Source: Niabella aurantiaca DSM 17617 (GTDB taxonomy: Bacteria > Bacteroidota > Bacteroidia > Chitinophagales > Chitinophagaceae). From it: 52,115 bases of DNA. The translations under genes were made by a program, and so were the position numbers. The notes beneath the pieces were generated by a model, which searched no databases, was not told the DNA's origin, and worked only from the letters and a program-made list of their open reading frames with translations. Position 1 is the stretch's first letter, and the number at the start of each line of letters is the position of its first letter. Location of the stretch: assembly GCF_000374125.1 (NCBI RefSeq), contig NZ_KB893643.1:130215-182329 (forward strand). The letters are read 5' to 3'. This document shows, piece after piece, positions 48,600 to 52,115 of this stretch.

Positions 48600-51148
48600 A
48601 AGTCAATACTGGACTGCGTTTCAGCTGTAACCGAAATGCCATTCCCTGCGTCTAAACCCATATATAATCGGTTACCATCCTCCCGAACCTTCTTTTCAAC
48701 CAGTTTCAATGAGAAATTTTCTGAACAGGTTTTAACAGCCTTTTTAAATCTTTTCATTGAATACTCCTTTCCATCCACTCCTGATATTGTCAAAAACTCT
48801 TCCCTTAGGTCAGATACTTTTTGAAGCTTAGAGCAACCATTTGCTGAATAATCCTCAAACCAGCTTACAAACTCTTCACCCCATTGTGATTTTAGTTTCT
48901 TTAATTTATAATTCCTCGACTGCTTCAAATCAACAATTCCATTTTTTAAATAATACCGGATGCAGAAGAACATAAAATTGTAAAACCGGTTCCACTCGTC
49001 ATTATCCCAGTCGTCAAAGAGAAGGTGCCCAAATTCATCGAGCGGCGTTTTGTCCGGGCTGAAGTAGCTGGCAAACTCGATGATCTTAAGCCGCCGCTTG
49101 CTATGGTTCGAATTATCATTTACGGCATAATTAGTGGTCACCAGCAGCTTGGGGCTATCTTTGTAGGGTATAAATAGCTCATCCTGGTTTTTTTTCTCGA
49201 TGGTCGCTCCCTCGGTGATCAGGTTATACAGTGCCTGGAAATCGAAATTATGGATCACGTCTTGCAGAATCACAGCCCTTGTGTTCAATTTTATCCGCTG
49301 GTAGGCGAAATTTTTCTTATTTGGACTGAAAGTTTTACCATCGATGGTAACCACCGGCATCATGTGTTCAAATGCCTTTGTGAATATCCCCTTACCGGTT
49401 CCGCCGCCCTTACTTTCATCTTCCGTCTCTTCGCCCAAAATAACGGCATACGGCCGGGCCGGATCCTTGTACTTATGGAGAACATACCCGATCAGAGATA
49501 TGGCCTGTAAAAGCCTGTTTTGGTCATCTCCGGTAATTTTTTCGACAAACAGGGAGAACTCACACTCATTATCATCATCCTGGGAAATATCAACGTTAAA
49601 ATCGATCAGGTCGCTATCCCATATCACTTTGTGAATCCCCCCGTGATTAAACAGCTTAATTTCATCTTTTGTGATCCGGACAATTCCGTTCCGGTACGGA
49701 ATAAAGCACTCCGTTTTCGTATCCTTTAAAAAATCAATATTGATCGGCTTAAGGAACTCAAAAAGGCTGTCTGAGAAAATATCCCTACTGTGGTATATCT
49801 TCTCCAAAAGGTTTTCCTCAGTGTATTCTACTCCTTCGATACCTAAATCTTTCACATACCCCTCAATGTGCTTTTTAATCCGCTCGGTCGTTGTTTCTTC
49901 CAGGATATTGTCCACGCATTTGACAATTTTGAATATTGGTGACCCCTTGTCGTAGAAAAATAAGCCAAATCCCTGCGCGTTCAAGAACTCCACAAACCGG
50001 GTATACACCAATGATAGCTTTTCAGATTCTTTATCCCAGAACCAAAAATCATCCGTTTCGTCATCCTTATTCAAAGATTTGATCACCTGTTTCGCAGCCT
50101 CTGGAGTCATATTATTGTCCAGCGCTACCCGTTGGGCTATTCTGTCGTCATCCAACCCCTGGTCCTGCATCCGGGCAATATCCCTACGGACCGATTTATT
50201 TAGCTTCTTAAACGGCTCTCCGTAGCCCATTTCAAGGAGTTTTTTTGCAGCGACCTTCCAGTCGTTACCACATTCAAGCATCGCAAACACCGCGGAGGGC
50301 TTATAACCCTTATTGGGTTCAAATTCAGAAGAGGTGGTAAAAACGCTGAAAAGGTTCATTTCGCGGTTAAAATCACCACTGCTTTTTGATGTTGTTTCCC
50401 CGGGGCGAAGGACCACTACTTTTTTTTCATTCTCTTTTACCGTTTTCCATCCGTGCGAATTAAGCAGTCCTACTATATCCCCCCTGTCATTATAATCACT
50501 GAATGGCGACTTCTGGAACGGCTTCTTTTCCGTGTAGTCGTGGTGCTTGTATTCCTCAATGACTTTATTAAATGATCGCGCTATTTCAAGTATCACCCGG
50601 CGTTCATCTTCCGATATCTCTGGAATAGACCCGATATCTCCCTGAGTAAACTTATATCCGGTTGTTGGCGGCGCTATCACATACCCGGACTGCCCCCTGG
50701 TCTCAATCAACACTTTCACTTTCTCATGCGGGTTTTTAGCCTTTTCTTCATCTGTGGTAAATCGCTGGGCCAGCTTTTTATTTCCTTCGATAACTGGGCA
50801 CCGGTAGTAAATGTGATATCCATTGCCTTTTGTCTTTGCGATTACCAGGCGTTGAGCCAAATCAGAATTTGCGTCTGTTATTTCCTGTATGTAGTCCTGG
50901 AATAATGATTTCGTAGTATCATACTTACAATCAATATCGATCACTTCAAGGTTTCCTGAAAGTCTACCACACAGTACAGCGATACCTTCTGTTTTGTGGT
51001 GCCCAAACATTTCCTTCAGATCATCATCGGTTGCAAAATTCAACTCATATTTTTTCCATGGCAGGACGGCTCTCTTATTTGCATCAGTCGCAATAACACT
51101 AACGCCGGACTTAATATATTCTTTCGCTATTTCTATTCTCTTACTCAT
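48587..51148 (-). CDS. Primase-helicase (prim-pol AEP plus SF3-type helicase)
   Basis: 853 residues. The N-terminal prim-pol domain (about 1-200) has DID at 71-73, His112 in GNGYHIYY, and ETRGQSGYVIAPP (149-161). After a linker (primase C-terminal helices about 300-350, YGEPFKKLNKSVRRDI), the DUF5906-like P-loop helicase follows: Walker A GGGTGKG near 585, VILQDV as Walker B and LLVTTNYA as the sensor motif. It would open and prime the origin next to it. The stop codon lies inside the origin iterons. Confidence 0.92.
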   Translation of the reverse strand: MSKRIEIAKEYIKSGVSVIATDANKRAVLPWKKYELNFATDDDLKEMFGHHKTEGIAVLCGRLSGNLEVIDIDCKYDTTKSLFQDYIQEITDANSDLAQRLVIAKTKGNGYHIYYRCPVIEGNKKLAQRFTTDEEKAKNPHEKVKVLIETRGQSGYVIAPPTTGYKFTQGDIGSIPEISEDERRVILEIARSFNKVIEEYKHHDYTEKKPFQKSPFSDYNDRGDIVGLLNSHGWKTVKENEKKVVVLRPGETTSKSSGDFNREMNLFSVFTTSSEFEPNKGYKPSAVFAMLECGNDWKVAAKKLLEMGYGEPFKKLNKSVRRDIARMQDQGLDDDRIAQRVALDNNMTPEAAKQVIKSLNKDDETDDFWFWDKESEKLSLVYTRFVEFLNAQGFGLFFYDKGSPIFKIVKCVDNILEETTTERIKKHIEGYVKDLGIEGVEYTEENLLEKIYHSRDIFSDSLFEFLKPINIDFLKDTKTECFIPYRNGIVRITKDEIKLFNHGGIHKVIWDSDLIDFNVDISQDDDNECEFSLFVEKITGDDQNRLLQAISLIGYVLHKYKDPARPYAVILGEETEDESKGGGTGKGIFTKAFEHMMPVVTIDGKTFSPNKKNFAYQRIKLNTRAVILQDVIHNFDFQALYNLITEGATIEKKNQDELFIPYKDSPKLLVTTNYAVNDNSNHSKRRLKIIEFASYFSPDKTPLDEFGHLLFDDWDNDEWNRFYNFMFFCIRYYLKNGIVDLKQSRNYKLKKLKSQWGEEFVSWFEDYSANGCSKLQKVSDLREEFLTISGVDGKEYSMKRFKKAVKTCSENFSLKLVEKKVREDGNRLYMGLDAGNGISVTAETQSSIDFVTV

Positions 51149-51360
51149 TACAGTGCGTTAAACTCTTTCTCCAGTTCATTTTTCATCTTTATCAATCCCT
51201 TCTTTGTAAAAGCGGTTATGTCCGCTCTTATCTGCTCTCTCAATGGAACATCCAACTTATCCAACACTTTGTCATCTATTGTGTCATGAGTTATTACGCA
51301 CTCTATAATATTTATCCGGCGAAGAATATCCTGCGCCTTGTAAAAGTCCTCCTGCTTCAT
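51148..51360 (-). CDS. Small helical protein (70 residues)
   Basis: All-helical, charged (EDFYKAQDILRRINIIECVIT, MKNELEKEFNAL). Stop shares a base with the primase start (TAATG), so it is translationally coupled. Unknown. Confidence 0.7.
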   Translation of the reverse strand: MKQEDFYKAQDILRRINIIECVITHDTIDDKVLDKLDVPLREQIRADITAFTKKGLIKMKNELEKEFNAL

Positions 51361-51374
51361 AAATTTCCACCTCC

Positions 51375-51644
51375 TTATTTATAATATTTAAACAATTGCT
51401 CGTCGTCAACATTGTCAACCCAAAATGAATCAAATCCGGCTTCTCTTATTTTTCTGTGCCTATACTTCTGTAAATCACTTGGTGTTTCTCCAGGCTTCTT
51501 TACCTCAATAAAGACAGCCTTGCTGTTTTTTAGCGCTATTATATCATGTATGCCGTTTTTGGTGGTCTGAATGAGCTTAATAACAATCCATCCGGATTTT
51601 TCAAGTCTTTTTATGATTTTTGATTGAATGGCGCTTTCCAGCAT
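51375..51644 (-). CDS. VRR-NUC domain nuclease
   Basis: 89 residues, a stand-alone VRR-NUC (PD-(D/E)XK). Helix LESAIQSKIIKRLEKSGW, then K/G..D in KNGIHDIIAL, E-x-K in VFIEVKKPGETPS, and a final helix with QKYRHRKIREAG. Phage members may be structure-specific resolvases. Encoded next to the primase. Confidence 0.9.
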   Translation of the reverse strand: MLESAIQSKIIKRLEKSGWIVIKLIQTTKNGIHDIIALKNSKAVFIEVKKPGETPSDLQKYRHRKIREAGFDSFWVDNVDDEQLFKYYK

Positions 51645-51645
51645 A

Positions 51646-52115
51646 TTACTTCACCTCCTTTAATTCACCACCAACCAGCATGTAAAAGGTATCAGCCTTA
51701 ACAACATCGCCATCCACCTGAAACGATTTTACAGCTGTGCGGTGCCAGTTGATGTTTTCGTCTCTTTTCCATTCAGCTAAAACAATCCAGGACCCTTTGT
51801 TTGCTTTCGCCTTTCCCTCGATGCCTAATGATATTGCCACAGACTCTGCACCCTCAACTGTCGCAGCCGAGTAGTTCCCGGTGTTTGTCGCAGCCGATTG
51901 GTCCCCGGTGTTTGTCGCAGCCGATTGGTCCCCGGTGTTTGTCGCAGCCGAGCGGTTCCCGGTGTTTGTCGCAGCCGATTGGTCCCCGGTGTTTGTCGCA
52001 GCCGATTGGTTCCCGGTGTTTGTCGCAGCCGAGTAGTCCCCGGTGTTTGTCGCAGCCGAGTAGTTCCCGGTGTTTGTCGCAGCCGAGCGGTCCCCGGTGT
52101 TTGTCGCAGCCGAGT
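51646..52115 (-). CDS. Protein with 9-residue repeats, partial (5' end outside window)
   Basis: A GTG at 51840 could be taken as a start, but the frame stays open to the edge (52115). The visible 156 residues are nine to ten copies of SAATNTGxx (xx = NY, DQ, NR, NQ, DY, DR), then VEGAESVAISLGIEGKAKANKGSWIVLAEW and a compact end DTFYMLVGGELKEVK. I recall phage and Bacteroidota proteins of this layout. The nonapeptide pattern (small residues, Gly, Asn) suggests a beta-solenoid. In the early operon; function unknown. Confidence 0.82.
   Translation of the reverse strand, partial: SAATNTGDRSAATNTGNYSAATNTGDYSAATNTGNQSAATNTGDQSAATNTGNRSAATNTGDQSAATNTGDQSAATNTGNYSAATVEGAESVAISLGIEGKAKANKGSWIVLAEWKRDENINWHRTAVKSFQVDGDVVKADTFYMLVGGELKEVK
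51861..52115. repeat. 27-bp in-frame tandem repeat (at least 9.5 copies)
   Basis: TCGCAGCCGA starts at 51861, 51888, 51915 and every 27 bp to 52104. Units differ only in two variable codons. It encodes the nonapeptide repeats of the partial gene and continues past the edge. Confidence 0.97.

Larger units (their letters stand above)
5598..52115. mobile_element. Integrated siphovirus-type prophage (left end; right end outside window)
   Basis: From the 3' end of tRNA-Gln onward the window holds an integrase, lysogeny control, packaging, head, tail, lysis and replication genes in a coherent order. The left junction should lie within or just after the tRNA 3' end, about 5570-5600. No second copy of the tRNA 3' end is visible before the right edge, where early phage genes still continue. 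The integrase, immunity and accessory genes are on mixed strands; the late and early genes are almost all on the minus strand. Gene order and reading frames look intact, so it may be functional. Confidence 0.93.

Noticed and set aside
51861-52115. CRISPR or non-coding satellite at the right edge
   Set aside because: The 27-bp period is in frame with the downstream protein and the variable bases change only two codons.

Overview
The window is a Bacteroidota chromosome segment. The family is probably Chitinophagaceae or a close relative, which I infer from protein style, moderate GC and the promoter type: three places show a full TTG-(19-20 nt)-TAnnTTTG promoter. About 5.6 kb of host DNA is followed by a large prophage that runs off the right edge, so at least 46 kb of it is present.

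Host part (1-5600). Two blocks of an 82-bp tandem repeat (12 units, then 7) surround a GxxExxY-family gene with a PD-(D/E)XK-like pattern. Next come a GtrA-like membrane protein, arginyl-tRNA synthetase (argS), malate dehydrogenase (mdh) and tRNA-Gln(TTG). The 3' end of tRNA-Gln is the likely attachment site: a tyrosine integrase lies immediately downstream, pointing inward.

Prophage left arm (5.7-10.9 kb): integrase, an SRAP/YedK abasic-site protein, several small unknown genes, two well-formed promoters with palindromes inside their spacers, and a tRNA-Trp-like gene.

Late region (10.9-39.6 kb, all minus strand, so transcription runs right to left). From the promoter-proximal side it holds: a tRNA-like gene, a PP-loop/PAPS-reductase-like protein, an Arg-rich 32-residue ORF and a UUCG-loop terminator; small and large terminase, portal, HNH nuclease, MuF-type protein, scaffold, decoration and major capsid; head-tail connectors, tail tube, tail chaperones with a probable -1 frameshift, tape measure, a 1431-residue tail-tip protein; a collagen-like fibre, small membrane (lysis-type) proteins and an N-acetylmuramidase. 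The long tape measure and absence of sheath or baseplate-wedge genes point to a siphovirus.

Immunity region (39.6-41.0 kb, plus strand): a promoter drives an unknown protein, a Cro/C1-type repressor and a three-helix membrane protein. The repressor operon is divergent from the late operon.

Early region (41.1-52.1 kb, minus strand): one long, tightly overlapped operon. It includes a resolvase-like nuclease, YopX, a MazG-like protein, HTH and zinc-ribbon proteins, a cytosine-C5 methyltransferase with a long second reading frame inside it, a DnaA-domain-IV-like protein, an iteron- and AT-rich probable phage origin, a primase-helicase, a VRR-NUC nuclease and, at the edge, a protein with 9-residue repeats. 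Three unannotated 27-30-residue single-helix peptides are embedded in this operon by ATGA overlaps.

Most striking observations: dual coding across most of the methyltransferase gene; the iteron origin, whose hexamer recurs as a perfect dyad in a promoter 38 kb away; the trio of coupled membrane micropeptides; and the Arg-rich peptide plus terminator upstream of terminase.
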